The position numbers and the translations under genes were made by a program. Of a stretch of 49,321 bases of DNA, positions 6,596-15,093 are shown one piece after another. The notes under the pieces were generated by a model. It did no database searches, was not told the DNA's origin, and worked only from the letters and a program-made list of their open reading frames with translations. Positions within the stretch are counted from its first letter, which is position 1. Every line of letters begins with the position of its first letter. The DNA comes from Syntrophus sp. (in: bacteria) (lineage in GTDB: Bacteria > Desulfobacterota > Syntrophorhabdia > Syntrophorhabdales > Syntrophorhabdaceae). Location of the stretch: contig PNOM01000014.1 in the NCBI GenBank assembly GCA_013824835.1, positions 1 through 49,321 on the forward strand, read 5' to 3'.

Positions 6596-8659
6596 ATGAC
6601 AGGAGAACGAAAATTAATAACGCTTAGGGATATTTTCTACATATTTTTTAAGAATAAGACCCTGATAATTCTCATTTTCCTTGTTGCAGTAATCGGTGCA
6701 TTGCTCTACTGTGTGCTGACGCCGGCGAAATACAGGGCTGAAACAAAGATCCTTGTAAGGATGGGGAAAGCACAGGTTTCAGGCATGGAACAGTTCCGCC
6801 CGGAACAGTACAACATACTCTTTCAGGAGAGAACCCAGAACATACGGAATGAGATGGAGGTCTTGAGGGGGGAATACCTTTCCGAGCAGGTTGTACAAAG
6901 GCTGAGGGATAAGATCAGTACCATGAAAGACCAGAGATCCTTAGTGAGTCTTGTAAGGGACGGTATTCGTCAGTTTTTGTATATAACGGGGGTTTTAAAA
7001 CAGGCGCCATCACCTGTGGACAGGGGTATGGTTTCTATTTTCATGAACTCTCTGAATGTAACATACCTTGAAGACACGGATATGATCCGGTTAACCTTTG
7101 ACTGGACCGATCCCCGTTTTGCCGCCTTAGTAGCAAATACATATGCAGATGAATATTTGACTCAACATACGCGGATCTATGAAACGAAGCGTTCCCATAG
7201 TTTTTATAATGATCAGATCGAATTGTTTCAGAAGAAACTGCAGGATGCTGAGGATGAGTTGCAGAATTACATTTCTAAATCAAATCTCGTCAACATCGAG
7301 TTGCAGAAGGAAATCCTCCTTCGGAATTTAGGGGAGCTGAATAACCGGTATAATTTGGTTATGGTTGATTATGCCCAGGCAACTACGAAGCTGAAGAAAG
7401 TCCAGGAGATGTCAAGGGCGTCGGGTTCCTGGATTGAGACGCCGGAGTCAGGGCCGGGAAATACCCAATTAGACAAACAGGCATACCTCCGTACCCTTGA
7501 TGAATCTTACTTTAAACTCAAAGTTGAAAAGGAACGTCTTTTAAAGAATTATACGCCTTTATCTAATGAGATTAAAGCTTTGGACCTGCAGCTTAACAAT
7601 CTCAGACGTCAAAAATCGGAAAGTCTGATGAATATAATCGGCATGGAACTGTCGCTTGTTGCAAACAAGAGAGACAGCCTGCAGCGGGAAATTGCCGGCG
7701 AATCGAAAAAGATTGATGAAATCAATGCAAAGACCTTTACCTTGAAACAGTTGCAGCGGAATAGAGAGATCATAGAGGCAAATTTCCAAATATACAAGAA
7801 GAAGGGGGAGGATCTAAGGATCTCGGATGACCTGGATACAAAAAGGATATCGAGCGTAAAAATTGCCGAACCTGCTGTACCGCCCCTTGGGGCAGCGTAT
7901 CCGCGAAAAGCTCTCATAATGGGTATGGCAGCCTTTATCGGGCTCTTCTTTGGTTTTGGTTTTTCAGCGGTCCGTGAGTTTTTCAATCACACATTCAAGG
8001 ATGATGAGAATGTAAGTTCCTATCTTGGTGTCCCGCTGCTGATGTCTATACCGCTCCATCTGGTCGGGGCAAAACAGACGTTCTTTGGGAATTTATCAAA
8101 AGCCGCATATGGTGTCCGCTCGAAAGCATCCAAAAACGTGAAAAAAACGGTGGCTTATTCCGGGCAGGTATCAATGGAAAATGCGAATAGCCTTGTTCTT
8201 GTCCTTCTCTCTGTTACTACACTATGTTTTTCCGGGTATTTCTTCTATACAGAATACTTTATACCCTCATCCAATATCATGATTGGCTTAGATAATAAGA
8301 GTGCTGACAATGAGAAGTATCTTGCTCAGGGAACTATCCAGGGTGCTGTTGCCCTGACGGGCGGAGCAGGCCATTACAGCCCGCCGGCCGGAGCAGAGGT
8401 GGTGCCATCTTCAAAGAGTCAGGTACAGGATGTGCATGAGCATATCGTATCCCATGGGCAAACCCTGATAAATATACTGAAAAATGTGTACCATGTGCCG
8501 GATGATTATATCTTTGATGAGTCAATTGATCTTATTAAGGCAGCCAATCCACATATGAAAAGTTTTAGAAACCTTTTTGTAGGACAAAAGATACGCATAC
8601 CCGTAGAGGTTATTGAGAAAGGAAAAGGGTCTGAGGGCCTTTCCAACCGCAGGAGCTGA
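6596..8659 (+). CDS. GumC/Wzz-like chain-length regulator with third membrane helix and LysM-like tail
   Basis: A 687-residue polysaccharide co-polymerase. TM1 (about 21-41) and TM2 (about 438-458) bracket the long periplasmic Wzz/GNVR part with coiled coils (about 200-420; LQDAEDELQNYI, the AYLRTLDESYFKLKVEKERLL region) and the Pro-rich segment before TM2 (PAVPPLGAAYPRKALIM). Unlike usual family members it continues through a third helix (about 530-553) to a C-terminal domain (about 615-665; HIVSHGQTLINILKN ... NLFVGQKIRIPVEV) resembling LysM. With three helices this tail would be periplasmic and could bind peptidoglycan. The kinase-like ATPase is a separate gene (8735). It controls polymer length and links Wzy to the export lipoprotein. 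Confidence 0.88.
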   Translation: MTGERKLITLRDIFYIFFKNKTLIILIFLVAVIGALLYCVLTPAKYRAETKILVRMGKAQVSGMEQFRPEQYNILFQERTQNIRNEMEVLRGEYLSEQVVQRLRDKISTMKDQRSLVSLVRDGIRQFLYITGVLKQAPSPVDRGMVSIFMNSLNVTYLEDTDMIRLTFDWTDPRFAALVANTYADEYLTQHTRIYETKRSHSFYNDQIELFQKKLQDAEDELQNYISKSNLVNIELQKEILLRNLGELNNRYNLVMVDYAQATTKLKKVQEMSRASGSWIETPESGPGNTQLDKQAYLRTLDESYFKLKVEKERLLKNYTPLSNEIKALDLQLNNLRRQKSESLMNIIGMELSLVANKRDSLQREIAGESKKIDEINAKTFTLKQLQRNREIIEANFQIYKKKGEDLRISDDLDTKRISSVKIAEPAVPPLGAAYPRKALIMGMAAFIGLFFGFGFSAVREFFNHTFKDDENVSSYLGVPLLMSIPLHLVGAKQTFFGNLSKAAYGVRSKASKNVKKTVAYSGQVSMENANSLVLVLLSVTTLCFSGYFFYTEYFIPSSNIMIGLDNKSADNEKYLAQGTIQGAVALTGGAGHYSPPAGAEVVPSSKSQVQDVHEHIVSHGQTLINILKNVYHVPDDYIFDESIDLIKAANPHMKSFRNLFVGQKIRIPVEVIEKGKGSEGLSNRRS

Positions 8660-8734
8660 TGAACTGCAAGGCGCTGTGTATATTTTAAAATATTGGCTAT
8701 AGGGAATTGAAAAGCATATGAAGGAGAGATTGCG

Positions 8735-9457
8735 ATGAGCGAGCCCACCCTGTTTGAGAAATCAGCACATGATGCAGGGCCGGTTTTTTTTAGGCCCCAG
8801 CTTTACCTAATGCCAAGGCTGTTTGACAACTATTACAGAATTCTCTGGGATTTTCTTGCGAGCCCCCAAAGGAATAAAAAAAAGGGCAAGAAAGGGGGCT
8901 GCGCTATAGCGGTCGCAAGCTGTAATAGGGGAGAAGGGGCTACAACTATAGCGCTGAACCTTGCTACTGCCTTCTCAACAAATTCAACTAAAAATGTTCT
9001 TCTCGTTGACGGTAACCTAAGAGATCCCGTACTTCACCAGCATTTTTCTGTGAGCAGAGAAGATGGGCTTACTGAATTGATTCATGGTGAAATAAGCCTT
9101 CAGGATGCAGTGACGGAGGTTGCACAAAAAAGCTTCTATTTTATCTCGGCTGGCCGTCCGATACAAAACCCCATACACTCCTACGAGTCACAGGATTTTG
9201 TGAAACTGCTTGATCTATTAAAAAGCGTCTATGACCTTATTATTTTTGATTCTTCTCCAATAATTCGCTATCCGGAAACACCGATTCTTGGAAATGTTAC
9301 AGACGGTATGATTCTGGTGTTACAGGCAGAGAGCACCCGTTGGGAAGTGGCTGTTTCAGCAAAAAATAATCTTGAAACAGCTGACGTAAATGTTATTGGC
9401 GCCATTCTTAATAAAAAAGAGTTTTTTATTCCTCGCTGGGCGTACAAGTTATTATAA
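8735..9457 (+). CDS. BY-kinase/ParA-like ATPase of the EPS system, P-loop lysine missing
   Basis: A 240-residue CpsD/CapB-type protein: AIAVASCNRGEGATTIALNLATAF (about 57-80) is the P-loop, VLLVDGNLRDPVLHQHF the Walker A' motif, and YDLIIFDSSP the Walker B motif. The canonical GEGKT/S has Ala69 where the catalytic Lys belongs, and the C-terminal tyrosine cluster used for autophosphorylation is absent (only one Tyr, near the end). It therefore may bind rather than hydrolyse ATP, or act structurally with the GumC-like partner encoded just upstream. A good AAGGAGAG precedes ATG 8735. Related ParA-like proteins in EPS loci also show variant P-loops, so this is not necessarily a defect. Confidence 0.85.
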   Translation: MSEPTLFEKSAHDAGPVFFRPQLYLMPRLFDNYYRILWDFLASPQRNKKKGKKGGCAIAVASCNRGEGATTIALNLATAFSTNSTKNVLLVDGNLRDPVLHQHFSVSREDGLTELIHGEISLQDAVTEVAQKSFYFISAGRPIQNPIHSYESQDFVKLLDLLKSVYDLIIFDSSPIIRYPETPILGNVTDGMILVLQAESTRWEVAVSAKNNLETADVNVIGAILNKKEFFIPRWAYKLL

Positions 9458-9508
9458 AACAGATAATTATTTCTTATTTATGAGAGAATAAAAACTGCTC
9501 GTGAAGGT

Positions 9509-10999
9509 ATGAATTCAATTTCCCAGGAACATGCATATTCAAAGTATATCCTCCCTGTGCTCATTGGGGCGGGGGCAACGGTAACTGCAATTGCGCTGGA
9601 TGAACTAAAAATACAAACTGCCTTGGCGGTTCTGGGGGCAGTATCTTTTCTGGTTGTTCTGTCGTTTATTGCAAGCCGGAAAAACCTTTCTTCTTTTGCG
9701 GTTATCTTGCTCGCCCTCGGTATCCCCTTTAATATTGATGTTAACCTGTTCTATCGTGAATATGTGGGCGTTACAAGTCTTGATATCGGTCTAAGTCTTC
9801 TCTCTGCCATAGCACTATTCGTGCTTTTTTTCTATGAACATTATACATCAAGGGGTTCCGGTCCGGCTTTCCGTTACAACAGAACCCTTTTATGGGCGCC
9901 GATTCTTTATATGATGAGCGGATTATTGAGTCTCTATAACGCAACGTCTAATGAACTCGCTGTTCTTGAACTGGTTCGTCTTGCAATGCTTTTTGTCATC
10001 TTTTTTGTTGTTATGAACATGCGGGACAGGAAGCTGATCAATACGTTCATAGTAACATTGTCCATAACGGTTGTGCTTCAGACCCTGATTGCATACTATC
10101 AGTATAAAACCGGCCAGGTCCTTGGTCTCGGGGTTCTCGGGGAAAGGGATCTTGGTACCAGAGAGGTGTGGTATGCCGGCAGCAGGGCGAGCGGAACAAT
10201 TGGCCACCCCAATATACTGGCCTATTATTTCGAAATACTAATACCATTCATGTTTGCCATGTTTCTTGTTGAAGAGAACAGATGGCTGAGGCTGTGGTAT
10301 TTAATTGTAACGGTTGCAGGTCTTTTCGGGATTATGACAACCCTTTCAAGAGGGGGATGGGCATCGGTTCCCGTATCAATGGCTGTGGTATTTTTAACGC
10401 TGATCCGGCACAGGCTTAAGGGGGTGAGATCGATTGTCGGTTTATTCATGATATCTATGCTCCTTCTCGGCATCTTCTTTTATTTGCTCCCAACAATCGA
10501 GAAACGGCTTAGTTTCGCAGACTATGGTTCTGCTGCTACAAGAGCACCTTTGAACAGGGCTGCCTTCTCAGTAATCAAACAGTTCCCGGTCAGTGGCGTA
10601 GGACTCAACAATCTTGCAAAGGTTTTTAAAACCTATGATACTACAGGAGGCTCCAGCCTTTTCCGGACAAGCACTCACGTTGTCCACAACCTGTTTCTTG
10701 CCGTATGGGCAGAGACCGGTACAATCGGGATACTGACTTTTGTGTGGATGTTTGTTGCAACGATGATTGTTGCGATAAAAACCTTGTTTAAATCAGTGCC
10801 TCTCTGGCAGCAAGGCATACTTATCGGGGCTGTAGCCGGTCTGCTTGCACAGATGATTCACGGCATGGTCGATCCGGGGTTCCGAATTCTCATGAATGTC
10901 TCAATGCTTGTGTATGCAATGTTTGGATTAGTGGGTGCAATAAGCGTTTTGAATAAATTTAAAAACGAAAGACCTGCAATAGATTCGCAATACAAGTAG
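9509..10999 (+). CDS. O-antigen ligase/polymerase family membrane protein (Wzy-like)
   Basis: A 496-residue polytopic protein with roughly 11-12 membrane helices. The Wzy_C/WaaL core has the typical GTIGHPNILAYYFEILIPF, TLSRGGWASVPVS, and the late HVVHNLFLAVWAETGTIG, where the His-Asn and Glu are conserved in O-antigen ligases and Wzy polymerases. In this context it most likely polymerises the lipid-linked repeat unit at the periplasmic face. Its GAAGG lies very close to the start; an ATG at 9530 is an alternative. It is followed within 20 nt by a strong intrinsic terminator (11013-11067), although the glycosyltransferases continue downstream. Confidence 0.85.
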   Translation: MNSISQEHAYSKYILPVLIGAGATVTAIALDELKIQTALAVLGAVSFLVVLSFIASRKNLSSFAVILLALGIPFNIDVNLFYREYVGVTSLDIGLSLLSAIALFVLFFYEHYTSRGSGPAFRYNRTLLWAPILYMMSGLLSLYNATSNELAVLELVRLAMLFVIFFVVMNMRDRKLINTFIVTLSITVVLQTLIAYYQYKTGQVLGLGVLGERDLGTREVWYAGSRASGTIGHPNILAYYFEILIPFMFAMFLVEENRWLRLWYLIVTVAGLFGIMTTLSRGGWASVPVSMAVVFLTLIRHRLKGVRSIVGLFMISMLLLGIFFYLLPTIEKRLSFADYGSAATRAPLNRAAFSVIKQFPVSGVGLNNLAKVFKTYDTTGGSSLFRTSTHVVHNLFLAVWAETGTIGILTFVWMFVATMIVAIKTLFKSVPLWQQGILIGAVAGLLAQMIHGMVDPGFRILMNVSMLVYAMFGLVGAISVLNKFKNERPAIDSQYK

Positions 11000-11012
11000 A
11001 TGGCATAACTAT

Positions 11013-11067
11013 TCCCTACAGTGAAGGATCTTTTATAAGATAGATTGGTCGCTGTAGGGATTTTTTT
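11013..11067 (+). terminator. Intrinsic terminator inside the EPS gene cluster
   Basis: Perfect 9-bp stem TCCCTACAG (11013-11021) / CTGTAGGGA (11052-11060), directly followed by seven T residues (11061-11067). The 30-nt loop itself contains a small ATCTT / AAGAT hairpin. It lies in the 85-nt gap between wzy-like 10999 and the first glycosyltransferase 11085, in line with transcription. As such it should stop polymerase in mid-operon unless antiterminated. Confidence 0.75.
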
Positions 11068-11084
11068 GTAAGAGTTCACTGAAA

Positions 11085-12038
11085 ATGCATTTAATTAAAC
11101 TCTCCATAGTAATAGTCAATTGGAACACACGTGAGTTCCTGAGGGATTGCCTGAATTCACTCATGAGCCGCATGGTATCCGTTGAATATGAGATTATTGT
11201 CGTTGATAATGCATCTACCGACGATTCTCTAAATATGTTGCGTGAAGAGTTCCCATCTGTTCATTTGATTAAAAACTCTTATAATGCAGGTTTTGCAAAG
11301 GCAAATAATATTGGTATTAAGGCATCACGTGGTGAATTTGTCCTCCTTCTAAACCCGGATACTATCGTTAGCGATCCAGGTATCTTCAAAGAGTGGATTG
11401 CATTTATGGATTTTCATAAGGATGCAGGCGCCAGCGGATGCAAACTGGTTTTTCCTGATAACAGTCACCAGGTGGGAGATGCAGGTTTTAAGCCGCACCT
11501 GGGAACGGCTGTGAATTTTGCCTTTTTTCTTTCAAAGATATTTCCCTATTCTTGCAAGGGACTTTTTATAAGTTCCGACAGGTTAGCAAAAGAGATGGAG
11601 GTTGACTGGGTGTGTGGTGCTGACTTTATGATTCGCAAGAGCATATTAACCGAAACCGGTCTGCTTGATGAAACCATTTTTATGTATGCAGAGGATGTTG
11701 AATGGGGCTGTCGCATAAGGTCTTTCGGATATAAAATGTATTATATTCCTCACCTTCAAATTATCCACCTTCAGGGGGAAAGCTTAAAAAAGGTGAAAAG
11801 TGAAGATAATATATCTTTTTTGTGGCTTAAAAATTTACGTCGTCTTTATGAGTTCTATAACGGTAAGAAATCCCTGCTCGTCTATGATTTGATTATGAGT
11901 ATTGCCTTTTTCCTCAGAACAGTGCTCTATTACACCCTGTTTCTGGGAAAAAGGGATCCCGCCACGAAAAAAAAAGTATATAGAATGTTCTGCTATTTTC
12001 GCTTTTCGGCTAACCATTTATTTGGTCTCAATGGATGA
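11085..12038 (+). CDS. GT2 family glycosyltransferase (rhamnosyltransferase-like)
   Basis: A 317-residue inverting GT2 enzyme: LSIVIVNWNTREFLRDCLNSL opens the GT-A fold, VDNASTDDS and NPDT (DxD-like metal/nucleotide site) follow, and FMYAEDVEWGCRIR is the acceptor-side block usual in WbbL-type rhamnosyltransferases. The C-terminus has a hydrophobic helix (LIMSIAFFLRTVLYY) for membrane contact. It adds one sugar to the lipid-linked EPS unit on the cytoplasmic face; the sugar is inferred only from similarity. Being just downstream of the internal terminator, its expression would depend on read-through. Confidence 0.85.
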   Translation: MHLIKLSIVIVNWNTREFLRDCLNSLMSRMVSVEYEIIVVDNASTDDSLNMLREEFPSVHLIKNSYNAGFAKANNIGIKASRGEFVLLLNPDTIVSDPGIFKEWIAFMDFHKDAGASGCKLVFPDNSHQVGDAGFKPHLGTAVNFAFFLSKIFPYSCKGLFISSDRLAKEMEVDWVCGADFMIRKSILTETGLLDETIFMYAEDVEWGCRIRSFGYKMYYIPHLQIIHLQGESLKKVKSEDNISFLWLKNLRRLYEFYNGKKSLLVYDLIMSIAFFLRTVLYYTLFLGKRDPATKKKVYRMFCYFRFSANHLFGLNG

Positions 12039-12074
12039 TATGGTATACTATATGATGATCTGTGGAGTTGTGTG

Positions 12075-13190
12075 ATGCGACTGGGTATAGATTTTCATTT
12101 GGCAGAGAGGGAGGGTACCGGGAACTGTACATATATGCGGAATCTGGTTGAGTCTCTCGTGAAGGCAGATAGAGATAATGAGTATATCCTGTACGTGACA
12201 GATGCTCGGCTTCCCTACTACAGCACCTTTAAATCTTTTCCAAAGGTACGTCTACGTTCTTTGAAATTCAAGTCCCCTTTTCTCAGGATTCCGCTCCTTG
12301 GGCTCATGACTTTTATGGATGGAATCGATATCTTTCATACCAACTATTACGGCCCGCCTTTTTTCAGGGGGAAAATGATTTTAACTGTCCATGACTTGTC
12401 CTTTCTCCATATCCCGGAATGTTTTACGAATTTTGAACGGGTGAAGGACCAGGTGCTTATCCCGAGAAATATCAGGAAAGCCGGCAAGGTGCTGACTGTT
12501 TCTGAATACTCAAAACAGGATATAATCAACAATTACCATATTTCTCCTGATCACGTTGAAGTGGGCTACAATGGGGCAGGCCCGATTTTCAAACCGATTG
12601 CAGACCCGCAAAGGGCATCTGACGTTGTGAGAGGCTATGGAATTTCCAAGAAATATATTCTCTATGTAGGCAGGCTTAATAAGAGAAAAAATCTGAGCAG
12701 CCTTGTAAAAGCCTTTACCATTCTCAAAGAAACGAAAAATATCCCGCACCAACTGGTAATCGGCGGCATCAAGGATTTTTTGCCAAGTGATGAGATGGAA
12801 AGCATTAATTCGTCGTCCTATAAAAACGATATCATTTTCACCGGCTATCTCCCGGAAGAACACCTCCCCTTGCTTTACGGGTTAGCCGACGTGTTTGTAT
12901 ATCCTTCCCTGTATGAGGGCTTCGGTTTGCCCTGCCTGGAGGCTATGTCATGCGGCTGTCCTGTAGTCAGTTCAAATTTGACTTCTTTGCCGGAAGTGGT
13001 AGGGGATGCAGGTATTCTGGTCAATCCTCTGAACGTGCATGAAATAAGTCAGGCTATCTTTGAAGTTATCTCAAATGATGGATTGAGGTCAGAGATGGTG
13101 CTTAAGGGGTTTGAACAGGCAAAACAATTCAGCTGGGAGAAAACGGCAAAAAAGATGCTTGAAGTATGTGAGAAATTAATCCATGAGTGA
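12075..13190 (+). CDS. GT4 family glycosyltransferase
   Basis: A 371-residue retaining GT-B enzyme. The N-terminal half has LGIDFHLAEREGTGNCTYMRNL and DIFHTNYY; the C-terminal nucleotide-sugar half shows KYILYVGRLNKRKNLSSLVKAF, FTGYLPEEHLPLLYGLADVFVYPSLYEGFGLPCLEAMSCG with the EX7E motif, and SSNLTSLPEVVGDAG. It is a mannosyl/glucosyl-type transferase in the EPS unit. ATG 12075 is preferred over GTG 12072; GTGGAG lies 7 nt upstream. Its end overlaps the next gene by 8 nt. Confidence 0.87.
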   Translation: MRLGIDFHLAEREGTGNCTYMRNLVESLVKADRDNEYILYVTDARLPYYSTFKSFPKVRLRSLKFKSPFLRIPLLGLMTFMDGIDIFHTNYYGPPFFRGKMILTVHDLSFLHIPECFTNFERVKDQVLIPRNIRKAGKVLTVSEYSKQDIINNYHISPDHVEVGYNGAGPIFKPIADPQRASDVVRGYGISKKYILYVGRLNKRKNLSSLVKAFTILKETKNIPHQLVIGGIKDFLPSDEMESINSSSYKNDIIFTGYLPEEHLPLLYGLADVFVYPSLYEGFGLPCLEAMSCGCPVVSSNLTSLPEVVGDAGILVNPLNVHEISQAIFEVISNDGLRSEMVLKGFEQAKQFSWEKTAKKMLEVCEKLIHE

Positions 13191-14133
13191 TCAATTCGAA
13201 TTTACTGTGATAATTCCAACTCATAACCGTGCGGAGATACTGGTAAAGTGCATCCAGGCCCTTGGTTGTCAAACTATTCCTCCTGATACATATGAGTTGA
13301 TCGTATCTGATGACGGGTCTGAAGACGATACACGGGACAGAGTAAAGACCGTTGCCGGAGAGGTTTTGTGTCCAGTCCAATACCTTTATCAGACCAACCA
13401 GGGGGCCAATAAGGCGAGAAATCAGGCAATTAACCGTGCATTGGGGCGTATACTCCTTTTTATTAATGATGATTCGATTGCCACGCCTACCATGTTAGAG
13501 CAGCATAAAAGTACCCACATGCAATATGCGGCTGAAAACGTAGGTGTGCTGGGGAGGGTGATGATCTCTCCGGAGGTGCCCCCGTCTCTTTTTGCCAAAC
13601 TGCACCTTGATGCAAGCTATAACCTGTGGGACGAACAGAATGAGGTTGACTGGAGGGCCTTCTATACGTGCAATGTTTCTGTAAAAAAGAGATTTCTCAT
13701 GGCCTATGGTCTTTTTGATGAGACCTTGAGGTATCATGAGGATGTTGAGCTGTCCGAGAGGCTTTCCCGGCACGGCTTAATGCTCATATACAACAAAAAG
13801 GCTTTGTCCTACCATGACCATTTCCTTACTGAGGAGGGTTATTTGAGGACTGCAGGTTTGGACGGGAAAGCGCTGGCCATGTGGCATAAAAAATCACCGA
13901 GTCTGCGAAAAGAGCTTGCCTTTTTCGGTTTTGCCCAGACCTGCTCACCGGCGCTGAAAATAAAGCACAAATTAGGCGATATACTGATAAATAAAGCCAC
14001 TATCCCCTTTCTCCTCAGGACTGCCCGTTTTCTCTCAAAGAGGTGTGAAGGGGCAGCATTGCTGGTTTACAGCAAGGTCTATCAGGCCCTGAAAAGGGAG
14101 GCTGCGCGGAATGAGCTTCAGGGAAGCATATAG
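13183..14133 (+). CDS. GT2 family glycosyltransferase, copy 1 of a tandem pair
   Basis: A 316-residue GT2 enzyme: FTVIIPTHNRAEIL, VSDDGSEDDTRDRV, FINDDSIATP (DxD-type site), ISPEVPPSLFAKLHLD, DWRAFYTCNVSVKK, and FDETLRYHEDVELSERL. It starts inside the preceding GT4 gene (8-nt overlap) and its stop overlaps the next gene by 1 nt, so it is translationally coupled on both sides. It is clearly paralogous to the downstream 14133 gene over its whole length. Each likely adds a different residue to the repeat, but the donor and acceptor cannot be told. Confidence 0.87.
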   Translation: MSDQFEFTVIIPTHNRAEILVKCIQALGCQTIPPDTYELIVSDDGSEDDTRDRVKTVAGEVLCPVQYLYQTNQGANKARNQAINRALGRILLFINDDSIATPTMLEQHKSTHMQYAAENVGVLGRVMISPEVPPSLFAKLHLDASYNLWDEQNEVDWRAFYTCNVSVKKRFLMAYGLFDETLRYHEDVELSERLSRHGLMLIYNKKALSYHDHFLTEEGYLRTAGLDGKALAMWHKKSPSLRKELAFFGFAQTCSPALKIKHKLGDILINKATIPFLLRTARFLSKRCEGAALLVYSKVYQALKREAARNELQGSI

Positions 14134-15086
14134 TGTCGGATAAAAAAATCAGATTAAGTGTAATCATACCTTCCTACAACCGCGCGGAAACTCTGGAAAA
14201 GTGCCTTGAAGCCCTTGCGCGGCAGACTATCCCTGTCAACACTTTCCAGGTAATAGTTGCAGACGATGGTTCTGAGGATGACACGAGAGAACGGGTAAAA
14301 GAGTTTGAAAAGAAGGGCGTGTTCACTTATATGCACTATCTCTGGCAACCGAACAGTGGACAGAATGCGGCAAGAAATCGTGCGATTCATGAGTCACAGG
14401 GGGACATACTGCTCTTTATAAATGATGACACCATTGCAACGCCCACAATGCTTGAAGAACACATTATATGGCAGCAGCTTTTCCCTCAGGAAAATATTGC
14501 GATCCTTGGCCGTATCACCATATCCCCCGAAGTGCCCCCAACGCTTTTTGCCAAACTGCACCTGGATACTGCGTATGAGCAGTGGACCGAGAAAATGGAA
14601 TTAGACTGGCACGCCTTCTACACCTGTAATGTATCGGTAAAAAAGGCATTCCTCCTGAAATATGGCTTATTCAATGAAAATATACGATATAATGATGATC
14701 TTGAACTGGCTGAACGGTTATCACACTATGGATTTTCCATAATCTACAATCCGGAGTCGCTGGGTTACCATTACCATTATCTCTCTGAAAAGGCCTATCT
14801 TGACCTGGCCAGGCTGAGCGGAAAAACATTGGCGGTCTGGTATAAGGAATCGCCCCACCTGAAGAAAGAGCTTGCATCCATCGGTTTTTACATGACGGCC
14901 CCTTTCGCAAAAAGGCTGAAGTATTTTATCGGTGATATTCTCATCAATAAGTTAACTATGCCGTATGTTATTTTGCTGGCAAGGTATTTTGCAGATTCTA
15001 AAGAAAACATTTCCCTTTTATTATATAGAAAGATATATAAAGCCTTAGAACGGGAGAATATACGAGATGAAATGCGCAGGCAATAA
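14133..15086 (+). CDS. GT2 family glycosyltransferase, copy 2 of a tandem pair
   Basis: A 317-residue GT2 enzyme starting with GTG that shares its first base with the TAG stop of copy 1. It has the same motif order (LSVIIPSYNRAETL, VADDGSEDDTRERV, FINDDTIATP, ISPEVPPTLFAKLHLD, DWHAFYTCNVSVKK, ELAERLSHYG), with more divergence in the last third. The strong full-length match with its neighbour indicates a tandem gene duplication followed by drift. It is cytoplasmic and membrane-associated. Confidence 0.87.
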   Translation: MSDKKIRLSVIIPSYNRAETLEKCLEALARQTIPVNTFQVIVADDGSEDDTRERVKEFEKKGVFTYMHYLWQPNSGQNAARNRAIHESQGDILLFINDDTIATPTMLEEHIIWQQLFPQENIAILGRITISPEVPPTLFAKLHLDTAYEQWTEKMELDWHAFYTCNVSVKKAFLLKYGLFNENIRYNDDLELAERLSHYGFSIIYNPESLGYHYHYLSEKAYLDLARLSGKTLAVWYKESPHLKKELASIGFYMTAPFAKRLKYFIGDILINKLTMPYVILLARYFADSKENISLLLYRKIYKALERENIRDEMRRQ

Positions 15087-15093
15087 AAAGAGC

